A DNA stretch of 64,000 nt, from assembly GCA_946699065.1 (NCBI GenBank), contig CAMPDV010000006.1:1178001-1242000 (forward strand), in the 5' to 3' direction. Positions 35,569 through 49,056 of the stretch are shown here, piece after piece (the first letter of the stretch is position 1; every line of letters begins with the position of its first letter). A program made the translations under genes and the position numbers. The notes under the pieces are model-generated. The model searched no databases and was not told the DNA's origin. It was given only the letters and a program-made list of their open reading frames with translations. The DNA comes from Loxodes magnus. Its lineage: Eukaryota > Ciliophora > Karyorelictea > Loxodida > Loxodidae.

Positions 35569-36978
35569 ATGAAAAGAATACTTCTTATGCTATGTTTTTA
35601 TGGATTTATAGGTATTTCTTAAAGCTATATTCCTAAAGGATTTACTCTTGATTATTTTGTATAGAACTTGGATCATTTTTCTTAAAATGATACAAGAACA
35701 TTTAACTAGAGATTTTTGTATAACTTGAACTATAATTCCAGTATAAATTCTCCTCTTTTTGTAATCACTGGATGTGAGGCTGATATCACTTTGACTTTAG
35801 CTGGATTTTGGGAATATCATGTTGCCCCTTTATGAAATGCTGCTGTTTTAGCTATAGAGCATAGATATTTCGGAGAAAGTTTACCTTTTGGAAATTAATC
35901 TGACTAATATCTATAGTTTCTTGATATAAATTAAGCTTTGAAGGATTATGAAAGAATTATTGTTTGATTCAAGCAGAAAAATAACATCCAAGGAAAAGTC
36001 TTAACTTTAGGAGGTTCTTATTGTGGGGTTTTATCTGGTTGAATGCGTATGCGATATCCTTAAGTGGTAGATGCAAGTATTGCAAGTGCAGCTCCCTATT
36101 AACTTTTGCTAAACGAAACTGATTAATATGCTTATTACAAATATATAAGCCAAGTCTTTTGATATACCAATTAAAGCTGTTATAAAATAGCTAAGAAGGG
36201 ATTTCAGTCTCTGTATACTTATATTTCTAAACCTAAAGACTAAATTATTTAGTTAGGAAATGACTTAAAGCAAAAAGGTTTATATGCTAACGATATTTAG
36301 AATAGTTCAGGAATATTTAACTTGTACTTTTATATTAAATAAGGATTTCAAGATTTGACTATCTTTAATTATCCTTATAGAGTTGTAATGGAAAGTTGGC
36401 CTGTGGTTAAAGCTTGTTAAAAAATAGTATCTTATGGATAAGATGCAGATGAAAAAAATACTATTTTCGCTATAGTAGAAGCAGCTAACGTTTGGTAAAA
36501 GAATGAAGTGAAGAATTGGGAAAGTTAATTTAATTACTTAATTAAGAAAGATCCTTAACAAGTAGGATCAGTTTATTGGAAATATTTGAGTTGTACCTAA
36601 TTCATTTAATTTCTGTTTAGTAATGGGGAAACTGATTTGTTCTGAAATTTAAAAGAAAGTGAAACTACTTTACATAGCTATTGTAAGAAAACATTTGGTG
36701 AAAATGTTTCTTTCAATCCTTTGTGGACTGAATAGAATTTTGGAAAGTCAGAAACTTATTCGTAACGATATTCAAATATTGTATTTTCTAATCAACTGTT
36801 AGATCCTACCACTAGTGGATGTTATGTCAAAAATTTAAGTGAAAGCTTGGTAGCTGTTAATATGAATATAGCAGCACATACATTTGATCTTTTCTAACCA
36901 AATTAAGCAGATCCAGAAAACATAAATAATACTAGATGGGAAATAGTCCATACAGCAAAAGAATGGCTTAAAATTTGA
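35569..36978 (+). CDS. secreted serine peptidase, family S28 (Pro-X carboxypeptidase/DPP7-like)
   Basis: 469 aa with a signal peptide (ILLMLCFYGFIGISQS). Mature start resembles the family (YFVQNLDHF...FNQRFLYN). AAVLAIEHRYFGES (91-104) matches the S28 A-x-E-H-R-Y-x-G block. The nucleophile elbow GGSYCGVLSG (Ser150) is followed by W158-M-R-M-R-Y-P, where Trp is TGA and aligns with the invariant Trp of the family's A-W-x-R-x-K-Y-P. The Asp is in NQLLDPT and the His in NIAAHTFDLF near the C-terminus, so the triad is complete. One change from consensus is Cys152 in GGSYxG. It should be a lysosomal/phagosomal or secreted exopeptidase acting after proline, as in other bacterivorous ciliates. Confidence 0.9.
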
Positions 36979-37443
36979 AAAATCTTAAAATTTACACCAA
37001 AATTAAATTGACTCTAAAATTCACTTTTCTTCCTATTTATAAAATATATTTAGAACTACTTCTAAGATTTAGAAGAAAATTGTTGATATTAAATTTTTAA
37101 TCTAAAAGTAAATGAAATAAATAGTAAAATTAAATCTTTATAAGTTTATTGTTTTTTATTTACCATTTGAAAAGTCTATTTTTAACTAGTTGCTTTTAGA
37201 ATTAATCAAATAAAAATTTGGCTTTAATGTATTAGAAGAATTATTTTAAAATACTCACGGAATATCATTTTTTACTAGTCTAAAATAAATTTTTAGTTGC
37301 AAATATAAAAAGATTAAAGAGACATAATGTTAAACAAATTTAAGAAACTATTTATACTTAAACTTATTAAAAAATGTTAAATAAAGACAAAGTCTAGGTA
37401 TAAAGCATAATTAATTATAACATTATTAATTCAAAGTTTTTAT
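36979..37443. other. convergent intergenic spacer
   Basis: AT-rich 3'-to-3' spacer, nothing recognised. Confidence 0.5.
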
Positions 37444-38118
37444 TCAAAGCATTGAAGTTGAGTTATGTAATTTTTCTGAAAATCTTCGATTTTTTCTTCT
37501 TTTTACCATTTGATTTTCTTAAAAATTCAATTTTACACTCTTCTGACTAAGAATAGGTCTCAAGTTATTATTTCTTCTTTGTCTTGTTTCTAAAATTTAT
37601 TTACTTAAATTAGCATAAAGAAATTTGACTTATTTTTTATCAATATTATCATCTTACTTTGTTCAGTATTAATTTCTTATGCTTTATTCTGCAGTGTTTG
37701 AAATATCATCTAAAACTATTTAAGTATCATTATTATCTTTAGATTTTTCTTATCTAAGTTAAAATTTTCTAATATTTTCATTTTTATCTAACTAATCACC
37801 TTTTTTAATTATTTGGCCTTTTTTAGGTTAATCTTTATCTGATACTCTTATAGGAGAATTTCTTTTTTTCATTTTGCTTTTAAGTTTAAGGACTAACAAA
37901 TTTTCTGCTTGGCAAGGATTATTCAAAATAAACTCTAAAAATAATAGTTCTTTTTTCTCATCTACAAAGGTTGAACTTCTTACAATTCTATCCTAGTTAT
38001 CATCTTATAATAACTTATTACCTTATTTTAAATTTCTAAGCGACAGGCACTAGTTAAGTTTAGATTTATGGAACTTCTTATTTGTTGAAAAGTGAAAACT
38101 TAACTTAGAGGTTATCAT
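37444..38118 (-). CDS. basic, low-complexity protein of unknown function
   Basis: 224 aa from ATG 38118 to TGA 37446. Strongly basic and hydrophilic (KLKSKMKKRNSPIRVSDKD, RRKNRRFSEKLH) with one short hydrophobic patch (KKELLFLEFIL, about 56-66). TGA is W in NQYWTKQ. No domain recognised. It may be a nuclear or cytoskeletal protein. It starts 176 bp downstream of the ATE1 stop on the same strand. Confidence 0.55.
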
Positions 38119-38293
38119 TTTATAATAGCGGCGATTTCAAAATTTAAAATATTTAGAAGCATTAATAAAGTAATTTAAATGATGATATGAATAATACTTA
38201 TTTTATATCAACTTATATAGATACTCTACTATATCACTATGTAAAGTACTTATTTCTTATGATTGTTTATTAACTAATTTCAGTTTATAGTCT

Positions 38294-39752
38294 TCAAATT
38301 TTGAAAAGTGCTTCTATTGCAATATCTTGACCAAGTACTGGAATGAACTCTTTGAGTAAATTTGACATTGCTTTCTAGCCTTAAGCATTAAAAGCCTAGT
38401 ATAAAGAAACTTACTTCTAGAGGATATAAGTCTCCATTGAAATTAAAAGTAACATTTTGATTAAAACTTTATAGATCTTAAGGGAGCTTCATTTCTTATA
38501 TGCCCTCTTTTTCACTTAGCTGATGTAGCTTTTTCTCTTTAATTATATTTCTCACTTGATCTAGATAAACTCAATTATATGTAATAGGACAGAGTATTTA
38601 AGATGGATAATACTCACCCTTATACATCATTTTATGGCAATCATCAATATAAAATCCCATATAATAATTTTCTAAGTTATTGTCTTTGCAATATTGAATT
38701 TCTCATAATGCTCCTCAAATTCCTGGAGATAGAAAATTATATTTATCATCATAAATGAAATAAACACTACTTAAACCATTTGGTAAAATGTCGCAAACCC
38801 CTAAAGCAAATAGCTCTCCATCTATTCTATGTTCAATATGAAATTATCCTATAGGAAGCAAAAAATCTCCACATAAAAATCCTTCATATCCTTTTTAAGA
38901 TATTTTATGTGGAGGTTCTTTATGAACAGTTCTCTGATACTTTGCATATAATTAATAAGCTTCTTAGTTAAACATGGCAGGTACAATTTCGTATTTATAT
39001 GTATGCTTTTATTATTAGTCTGCTTAGTTTTCTTATTAATCTACTTTATTTTATAGCTTTTCTTCTTCCAATTAAAACTCTAGAAGAGGAGAAATATTAA
39101 TGAAATTATTTTTAACATTCACGGAGAATTTATTGGAAGGAAAAGTTATATTGGAAGAAATTAAATTAGCAATTTCTTCTTTGCTAAGCTAGCATTTAGT
39201 CTAGAATTTCGAGCCTAAGATTAATGCCACATTAGTTGTATAGCATTATAACTTAGCATCTATTTTTATATCATATAAAATTTACTCGTTTATTTAGTAA
39301 GTTTGCAAAAATAGTTGCACAGACTGATCGACACTCTGTGATATTTCGCTAGGAATTTTTTGCTATAATTGGTCTTTTTTTTATTATCTAATTTACTTTT
39401 TACCAATTTTATTTTATCCAAGATTTCCATCTAAAAATCTTTAAAATTTATTCCAGATCGACTATTGTTTTTTGTTAGCCTTAAATTCTTGAACTTTAAG
39501 ATTTAAAGTATAAAGTTGGCAGCATGATTTACGAGGATCAAGATCAGGTTTATAGTAATAATTACCACACCTCCTTCATCCTCTTCTTATTAAAGTTTCA
39601 TAATCTTTTGATGTCATTTGAGATGATCCAAAACTGAAAGAAGAATATCCAACTTTTCCTTTACAATAGCCACAATTTCTATCACCTTCTTGTTTACCAT
39701 AAATCTGGATTAAAGACCTTTCTTAATATTAGTTTGGTAACTATGCCTTCAT
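38294..39752 (-). CDS. ATE1: arginyl-tRNA-protein transferase (ATE1)
   Basis: Exons 39752-38415 and 38395-38294 with a 19-nt intron; 479 aa. The N-terminal domain has the metal/Fe-S cysteines CGYC (27-30) and CC (77-78), with GYSSFSFGSSQMTSKDYETL and RGWRRCGNYYYKPDLDPRKS between. The Trp of the invariant R-G-W-R-R is TGA, strong evidence for UGA=Trp. The C-terminal domain has GQFHIEHRIDGELFALGV, SSVYFIYDDKY, and YYMGFYIDDCHKMMYKGEYY, which are ATE1 signatures. The enzyme transfers Arg from tRNA to N-terminal Asp/Glu/oxidised Cys, making N-degrons. The unspliced tail is out of frame; the spliced end reads VLGQDIAIEALFKI. Confidence 0.93.
38396..38414 (-). other. 19-nt intron in ATE1
   Basis: GTAAGTTTCTTTATACTAG on the minus strand, phase 0. 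It joins DLYPLE to AFNAQGQKAM and gives a coherent C-terminus. Confidence 0.85.
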
Positions 39753-40566
39753 TAGCAAATATTTAATTAAGCAATAAAATTTACAATACAATTATTTATC
39801 TCTACTTCCTTTGTTTTATACTCACTATAAATTTAATAGATAATTAATAGTCTAAAATAGATAACAAGTTATTCCTAATTTGTTAATTATAGATAATAAT
39901 CATTTATCTATTAAAAGTAGTGTAAATAATATTCTAGGAATTGAAGAGAAGTATAGTTATGTAAATAATAAACTATTATAAATTATTTAATTGCTATGGT
40001 TTCTTCTAATTTAATACATCTTCTTATTATTTTACTCTAGTCTAATTATTTGTGCTTCAGCTTTATTTCATTAATATTTTTTGCAAATTTTAATTAAAGC
40101 AGGATTAAAAATAAAAGAAACATAGCTATATGTCTATTTATAATTTAAATTAATAAGAACTTGTAAATTGTGAGATTTGGCTATAATGATGAAGAATAAT
40201 TAGCAGTTAAATTAAGATTAACATATTAAAGATACTAATATTCTTTAATTTATTTTATCTGTCTAAAATTACCTTATCTTATATTTACCATGCTTTATCT
40301 AAGTAATTCAAAACAGAATTCAGCTTTTTAACTGGAATATAATTGCTTGTTTATCCTTATTAGAAGGCTTTTATTAAATTACATTAAGATTTAAGTTTTC
40401 CATTATTAATATTAAGAATCTTCTAAAATAAAATTTAATAAAATTTCTTGTGCTAATAGCAATTACTTAATACACTTATCATATTAAGAATTCAAAAGTA
40501 AAAGCTAGATGAAGTAATCAAAGACTAGAGAAATGTAAATTAATATATATTTATAAATATTAATGA
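39753..40566. other. AT-rich intergenic spacer
   Basis: No supported feature between the PIKK stop and the ATE1 start (both minus strand). Confidence 0.5.
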
Positions 40567-43500
40567 TCAAACCCATGGCTACCATCCATAGTACATACTT
40601 TTTAAAATGTTATCATTTGTACTTACTTCTATTGTCCAAATAACCTATGATGCTACATTTTTGAAAGGATTGGCTTTAAGATTTTAGTATCCCTCTAATT
40701 TGCTTTCAATTATCTTTATGCAAGTTTCTATATTATGATCAAGAAAATCAAAGTTTTTATGAAGTCCTATAATTGGATCATATACAAACGGTTCAAGAAT
40801 GTTCATTATATCATTTTTATGCTTTTTCATTGTCTGAAAAGTCAAGCAGCACATCTTTATAAATTCATACTCTCAGCAAAAGCCCATTGCTCTCTAGAAT
40901 TCATTAGTTAATCTAAAAAGAACAAATTCAGGTACTGGTAATGTCTTTCCATATTCAAAAATTGCATCAAAATCAATATGAGTTATTTTTGCTGTTTTCT
41001 TATCAATTACTATATTGTCAATATGTCTATCTCCCATACCCAAAATATAACCAATCATACTTCACACAGCCATACTTCTAGTAAAATTTCTTCTTAATAA
41101 GAACATTTTATAAGGGCAGTTTTTTGCAATGTTTTGAATATAAGAGTTAAGAATTGGATTTTACTTAATAGTTGTGTTAAGGTAGTTTCAAATGATAGGA
41201 ATTTCATGAATTTTATCTTTCTGTTTATGCTGCTTTTTATCTGGTATTTTTTATAATTAAATCTACTGCAAACTACCAGTATCTACTACAAGTCCTCTTT
41301 TCTTTCATTCTGGCTGAAGTATTCCGCTTTTGATAGTTTCCTAATTTTATAAGAATTCAATTATTGCATAGCATGGTCCAATTGATATTATTTTGTAAAT
41401 ACTTAAACTTAAATCAGATTTTTAAGTAATTTAGTCTTCTTCTAAAATTGTCTTAATATGGTTTAGCACATTTGCAGTTCTACTTTCTTTTCTCATATCT
41501 GTTCGATTTTCAAATTTCAAAATAAAGTAATAATCTTTTCCGTCACCAGCTGTAACGCATATCCTTTTAGGTTAAGCTTTTGAACTGTATACATGATAAT
41601 CTTTTTTTACTCCTTTGAAAGTTAAACCTCCAGTTTTAAATGCTAGATAAGACATAGCTTGCTAAGTTTAAGCTCCATCACTTTATGCTGAGTTAGTAGA
41701 AAAATTTTCAATAGTAGGCAAAACTAACTTTCCAGATTTAAAGACATTTAAGTCAATTTTGTTAGGAACTTAGTTAGCTCCTGAACATGATGTTTATAGT
41801 TGGATAATCTATATTAAAGTCATTATTTGATCTTAGCACTATTTAAGTTCATGATAAGCATTTGCATTTTCTTTTTCTACTTGATTTTTTACCTTTAAAC
41901 CAAATTGCTGTTTCTTTTGACAAATCAAAGCATTCTCAAATTAGTTTAAGTTAAGTTCTTAAGCATTAAGCATTGGTACTATATATCATGCCATGTGTCC
42001 AGGATGCATAATGGTTAATTTGGTCATTATTTCTACAAAATTATCATAATTTTTCGATTCTTTTAGTGTAAATTCCTCTTGGTTTTTACCAGGATTTTCA
42101 ATTTTAACTTTTACAATAACATGGGATAAAATTTCGTCTATAACAGTAGCCCAAAGAAATATTGGTAACTCTCTAACGAAAATAGTGATTTACTAAACCA
42201 TATTCTATAAGATTTTATCGTCTATTTTAATTTATTCAAACTGTTCTCTGTTACTTTCAAACTTCTTCCTATTTACCTCCTGATCGAAAATTCTTTCTTC
42301 TAAGTCAAACATTATCTTAAGAGCCATTGGAAGTGATTTTTTATAATGATAATATGACTAATGCATTGAGTCTAGAAAGGCTGAAAATATTTAATGATAT
42401 CTTTCTGCTTTTGATCTATCCATACGGAGAGCTTTTGTTTTTTCATATAGAAAGTTAGCATATTCAAAATAGATTCTCTCACATAATTCTGCATCGTTGT
42501 TAATTTAAGAATTCTCCTCATCAAATTATGAATTCAATTCATGATACAGGTCTAAGATACCATTTACGCTAAAGTTTGAAAAGTTCTATAGCATTTAGAT
42601 CTTTTTAAATTGGAAATAAATCATATCATACTTGTCAAGTTCTTTGCTCTTAAGGAGGATATCTAAGAATCTAATAACATTGGAGTCATCTTTTCTTAGC
42701 TAAATATTAGCCTTAATAAGCTATTTAAAAATTTCTACTTTAAAAAATGTTTTTTTATTTCATAGTATTATTGGGTAGGAAATATCAAGAGCATATTAGA
42801 AATTTCCAACTTCATTTGCTTTTGAAGACAAAATTAGTACACACTTACAAATTTCTTCTTGCTATTCTTTTATCTAGAAATAGATTCTATGAACACTGAC
42901 TACTAAATCTACAAAATCAAAATTTTATATACTTAAAATTTTTTCTCTCCTTTCTTGTAGTAAGAAGGCTAATTTTTTTTATTCAAATAAGTCTTATGAA
43001 AAATGGTGATTCGTTATAATCTGAAAGTCTTATATAAGATGAGCAATTAGCAATGTTATAGATTGGTTTCCAAATTTGCATGTTTAATTCATTATAGAGT
43101 AAAGTTCAAGCTAGAAATTTCTATTAAACTACTGAATTTAGTCATAACTTTAGTCTTCTTTGATAAATAATAAAAATTAAGCTATTATTTTTTCAATTAT
43201 GAGTATTGGCTCCAAGGATAACCAAAATTACTCTTTGAAGTTTTAGAAAAGTATTGTTATTAATTAGTGCAAATAGCTTACTTTGTTTCAGAGCATCTGC
43301 TTATAAGAAACTGATAAATCAAACACTAACATTTGCATTATCAGTCTGAAGGCATCTTTGCACTAAGATTCTTTAGCAATTTTCACTAACATTTCTTATT
43401 TGTACAACTTCTCTATTTCATGATTACATTGCATTAATTTATACCCCTTTGAAAAGTAAGCGCTTTGTACACACTATAAATGTGTTTTTAAATTTAAGGC

Positions 43501-46500
43501 TATATCTAAAACTTCGAACATAATGGTTTGTTCTTATAACTAGATTTATGAAGTTGCTTGCTAAAATTATATTCATTGATTCTAAATAGGAATGGTTTGA
43601 TTTTTAAAAGAAGCTTCATAATAATCATTTGAAAATTCAATTACTGAGGATTCAAAGTATCCAGAAAGTCTTAAGCTGTCGTGAATTAAGCCTAAAGTAT
43701 CTTTCTAAATATCTGTTAACTCAACATCAGCACTTTTTTGTTCGATTTTTTATTAAATATATTATTCATAATTAAAAGATGCGTTTTCCACATCTCCTAT
43801 CATCAGTTTTTGCTTAATAAGCATTTCATAATCCTACTCAAAGTTGTTTAGAAATTTAGATAGTAAATTAATTTTTTCTCCCTTTTATAATTCTTATCTG
43901 AATTTATGTAATTTATCGTATATTTCAATAGCACATTAAACTTATAATCTGCTTTAATGATTTAGTAAGTAAGAAAACAGAGGTATCAAGTCGTTAAGAA
44001 CCTTTCCTTTGTTTATTATTTAATCTAATATTTAGTAAGGTAAGCATATCATAGCACAAGCTAAGCTCTTCTATTCGTATAAAACTGGCATTAGAATATT
44101 CCAAAATCCTTTTTATTTCGATGAAGAATTTTATGCTAAGAAAGTGCTAAGTAAACTTAAAGGGGAATTACTTTCAAAAATTGATTTAGCTTCTATAAAA
44201 GGAACTACACATTATCAAGTTTTCTATGTTGTTGATTTATTTTTCTATTAAACTAAATGGAGCTTAGACATAGAAATGGCAGTTTCTTCATTATTTGGAC
44301 TATATTATAATAAAACTGATTTTATTTACTAAATCAATTCTTTAGCACTGTTTAGGTTATTGTCGTCCAATAAAATAGCAGAAGGCAACTACTCTCTCTC
44401 AATTTATAAATCTTCGTTTTATACCGCAAAGCCAATTGTACCTAAAACTTCATAAGATATCAACTAAATCTTTTTATTTCAGTAGAAATTACGAGCTAAG
44501 TCAATGAGGACAGCTAGTATTTGTGATTGCTAGTCTTCTTCTTTATTATCCATCAATTTTAATACTTTTAAAGCAGCAATCTTTAAGTAGTAAGGTTCAT
44601 TTTTGATTATATTTATTGAGTTTTCAATCAGTTTTTACTTATTGAAGTCTATATTTAGAAACTCCTAGAGACTATTGATGCGAATATAAAATGCTAATAG
44701 AGGAAACATTTGGTTTTCTTAGTTTTAAGTAATTTATTATTTTGCTTCTAAGATCAGTTTTAAATCCTCAATATCCATTATAATATAAATAGCATACAAA
44801 AAGTCGCTGCTTAATATTTGAATCTCTTTGAATTTCTCAATTAAAAACATAAAAATTTCTGGACTTTTTCTAAAGTTTTTAACTATTATTTTGGAGAGCC
44901 TGCTTGCAAGCAGTTAGAGTATATTGCTATCAAACTAGTCTTAGAATTATTAATATGTGCAAAGTATGAAGTTCATTAGAACGATAGTATAATTTTCAAT
45001 AATCACAACAGCAGATTTCTTGGACTTTTTAAATCCTTAATAAATAGAGCTAAGTGTCAGCATAAATACTTCACAGAACTCAATTTTTTGTTGTTCTTTA
45101 TCATAAATTACTTCGAAGTCTTCTAGCTTATTGATATCTAACTCTTCATTATAGATCTTTTTAACGCAGATTATTATTCTCTTTAAATACTTTATCAGTT
45201 CTTTACTACTCTTCACATATTGTTCTATATTTTAGCTTTTTACCTACTCATTTTTCAGAAATAGTCTTAAAAGCTTTTAGTCGCATATTCCTAAGCTATT
45301 TTTTAAGTATTAAAGTAATGCTTATTGTAAAAATTATTTATAGTCATATGGATAGAAAAACAGCTATAGCATTTTGGGAGAATTTTAGTTATTAGAAATG
45401 TCTTAAGTTTGTAGTAGTTGACTTGATAATTAATTATAGATTTTTAGCATGTTAGTTTTATTAGTCTAAATTAGCTCTTCGCTTTACGTCAAGAAAATTG
45501 ATAAATACTGAGGCATTGACTGAAGCACTATCTTAGGATTTAAAAACTTGCATTGGTCAATTATTTCAAAGTTTATTTACTGAACGCTAAATTGCAAAAA
45601 AGGCAGACTGTTAAAGTAAATTTAGTTCATACAGTCAATTTATGAAGCTTGACTCAAACCAAAAGCACTTATTAGTAGCTTAATGAAATTCTAATGGTTC
45701 AATAGAAAGGCTATTTCTCTTCTATAGTACATAAACCAAAGAGAGTAATTAATTTGAACTTTATTATGAAGGTTTTCTAAAATTAGAGAAACAAACGCTG
45801 CATTTTAAGAAAATTTAATGTGTGAAATCATTTTGCTTAAACATAGAACTAGCTTCTTTTTACTTAGCTCTTCAAATTGCTATTAATCTTCTACTCTAAA
45901 AATCTTAGCACAGTATATATAATTTAACTGACTTTCAAATTCCTATTTCTGCTGATCTTCTTGTTCAACATCCATTATTTACTTTTCACTTGCAAAATAA
46001 TTAAAGTTCTTCATTATTAAATTTTAAAACTTAGTATTTCATTTTATTGCTTTTGAGATATAGTGCTCAATAAAAAAGCGCCTTATAAATAAATTATCCC
46101 AGTTTAACTCCAAAATATCAGTTAAGTCAATATGATTCTAGACAAGCTTAGGGATAAGTAAATCTAGTAACATTTAAATGCTTTGCATCTTTTTTGAATT
46201 AGCAGTTAAGCATTTTTCTTGGGTCCAATTACTTTCTTAATTTTCATGCATGATTTTTTCTATTTGCTAATGGAATTTAATTACTTTCTCTAATATATAC
46301 TTAAGAGAAATCGTATCAGGTCACTATCTTATTTCGCCAATATTTTGCTTCTACAGTGGATTGGGTATTTCATAACTGTTATTATTTTAGTTATCTTGAG
46401 AGTTGTTTTTATTAGTTTATTTTACTTCTACAAGAATGATACTATTTTTAAAGCAGCAGCACTAGTTAAGAGAGCAAAATGGACAGAAATTATTAGATTG

Positions 46501-48462
46501 AGCAAAGTATCTTAATGAAATATTATTTTCATTGGTTTGCTTCAAGGTTATTTTTAAGTTCTCTAGGTTTTCAACTATTAAAATAAGGCTTTCTATAAAA
46601 CTGCAGTAAGCTCTGCTTTAATTTTGAGTTTCTACATTGCAGTTATAAAGGTCATTTTGAAAATCGATAAATAGTCACATATTAGCTGTTTCTATTATTT
46701 TTAATAAAGTGTTTACTTTACTAGGAAAATTAGCCAGGAAAAAGCCAAGGAGATTCAAAACTTAGATAAAAAGTGAAGACTCTAAAGCAAATGTGTAAAC
46801 ACTTGATAGAATAATAGGATAATGCTAGATCATATCTATATCTAAGTGACCATACTAAATATAGGCCTTTATAAAATTTATTTTATTACTCTCTGTCATC
46901 TGGCTAAAAGTGAACCAGTTGAGAATAACAGATTTGCAGCTTTATGAAATTGGATGCTTTTTTTAGCAAGTTAAATAAAATACCATTTGAAAAACGCAAA
47001 AAGGAGTTTCCTAACGTTAAACATCAAAAAGCTCTAAAGTGTTTATGAATCCTATTTTTTCTTAATAAACAGCAAGTAAGCCTAAAGCTATTAGTTTTTC
47101 TTATGAATCCAAACTATTGGCCATTTCTTAAATTTTTACAATAGCGTTTGCAATTCTTAAATTAGTAGCTTGAAATTAAGTTCTAAGATCAGAAATTGTA
47201 CTATCTTATTAACTCATTGAACCCTATGTCTTCTTTACTATTTCTCCGTTTTATTTCTGGACCATTCGTCTTTTATAGCTTTAAAGTCTGTCTGAACTAA
47301 TTTAGTCTATATTTTGATTTAATAAATTCTGATCTGTTGCTTATATCTTTTTACTTAAAAGAGCATCTATTATCCTAAAATCAGGTTTATTATTTAAAAT
47401 ATAAGCAAAAAGGTTATCATCAAATTACTCTCTTTGATAAATTGAATTCATTAACTTTCATTAGAGGATTTCATTTTAAGTACTGTAGGCATATTGAACA
47501 ACATAACTACTGTCATCTAGAATTCCTATTTTATAAAGAAACTCGAATTGCTAAGGAAATAGATACTATCTATCAATTATAATCTTAAATCTTTTAACAT
47601 TCATGAATATAAATTAGTAGCAGTAGTTTAGCCATTATTTAGCATAAATATATTCTTCCAAATTAATAATTTCTTCTGAAATAGCTTCTTATAAAATCAT
47701 TCATGAATAGAGCAATCCTTGTATCAGAATTATATTTTCGTTTTATTGTTCGCTAGCCAAAATGTTTATTATTTATTAAAGGATTCCTCTTACTAATCCT
47801 AATTGTATTGGGCTTCTTTTAAAATGTTCGCTGTAGTTTCCTTAGACTATTAATTTCGAGAGTTAGATCATACTTAATGCATGTAGCTTTTCTTTTCAAT
47901 TTTGCTCTTCCATAATAGATTTAGGTATAGTTACTAATTTGTCATTAATAGAATGCTCGCATATATTACTTTTAATACAGCAAGCTTAGAAATTTCTGCA
48001 GTTCTTAACTAGGCAGTTACAGTGACTTGTAAAGAGAGAAAAAAGCTAAGTTTCTTCGTTGATTTGTCCGAAATTTTCCAAAATATGTAAAAAATCTTTA
48101 GAAAGATGATACCATATGGGGACAGCATCCTCCAAATACTGATAGCATAAGTTATCTTCATTTAGAATAGAGTTCTGCTACTAAAGGAAAGATTAGGAAA
48201 TTAATTCTCATAATAATTATGATTTTTCCATTCAGAAATCTGTCTGAATGCAACCATTTATAGCAGCTATCAGAATTTATACCTTAGAACTTTGTTTGCA
48301 TTCAATGAATTTTAACCCTAAAGCTTGACAATAATTACAAATAGCGCTTAATGACTCGATTGTATCTTCACTATAGAATGATCTAAAAAGTGATCCTTAT
48401 TGTCTCCAATTTTCTTGTTCACTACACTAACAAATTTTGCGTATTTTTCTTTTATCTTGCAT
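40567..48462 (-). CDS. ATR-like PI3K-related protein kinase (PIKK)
   Basis: 2631 aa in one uninterrupted frame, a normal ATR length. About 2,100 residues of alpha-helical HEAT/FAT sequence precede the kinase domain. Kinase landmarks: GDGKDYYFILKFENRTDMRK (about 2300), CYAIIEFLQNQETIKSGIL, SMAVWSMIGYILGMGDRHID with catalytic D2478, H2480 and N2483, and THIDFDAIFEYGKTLPVPEF. The metal-binding motif is DFD (2497-2499) where most PIKKs have DFG or DFN. The protein ends with a FATC domain (NDNILKSMYYGWQPWV). VWSMIGYILG resembles ATR/Mec1 most; GDRHIDNIVID also resembles SMG1. TGA encodes several kinase-domain tryptophans (PEWKKRG, IIWNYL, AVWSM, FCWEYE). Likely role: DNA-damage/replication checkpoint signalling. 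Confidence 0.85.
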
Positions 48463-49056
48463 ATTATGAAAATACTAAGTTTGGAAATTTTTAAATGCAA
48501 TTTGCCGCGGTAAAAGTTTAAATAAAATTAAAATTAAAAAATTAAGATTTTTCTTATATTTCAGTAAATCTATACAACTCACTTCAATTTACTTCTCAAC
48601 TTTTATTTTAAGTCTCTCATTAAAATCCTAATTACAAATGATACTTACCTTCTTAATTAATTTTATCAATGAGGATTTTATTAGATTAGCCTTCATTTTA
48701 GTACTATTTAAATGAGGATTTATGTTTAATTTTCCTATTATTAACAAATGAATTAAAGCACTAGTTAAAGTGGAATAACCGCGAGTTGTAAAAATTAAGA
48801 ATATATTAAACTTAGAGCGAAAATATAAATAAGAAGAGATAAAAGTATTAAATATATATGGCTTTTAACTTGTTAAGTTCTTAAAAATACTTAAGTGGAT
48901 GCATTCATCAATTTTATTAATAGGAATCTCTAGTTAATTATATCAAGATTTTATAATCCTCTGAACCAATTATTCCTAATATAAGAGTAAATTTTAGTAG
49001 ATTTATAATGAATAACTCAAAATTCTTGCTTAAATGATGTAAATTAAAAGTCTAAA
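48463..49056. other. AT-rich intergenic spacer
   Basis: Upstream of the PIKK gene; contains an isolated GC-richer patch (CCGCGG at about 48505) but no recognisable motif. Confidence 0.45.
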
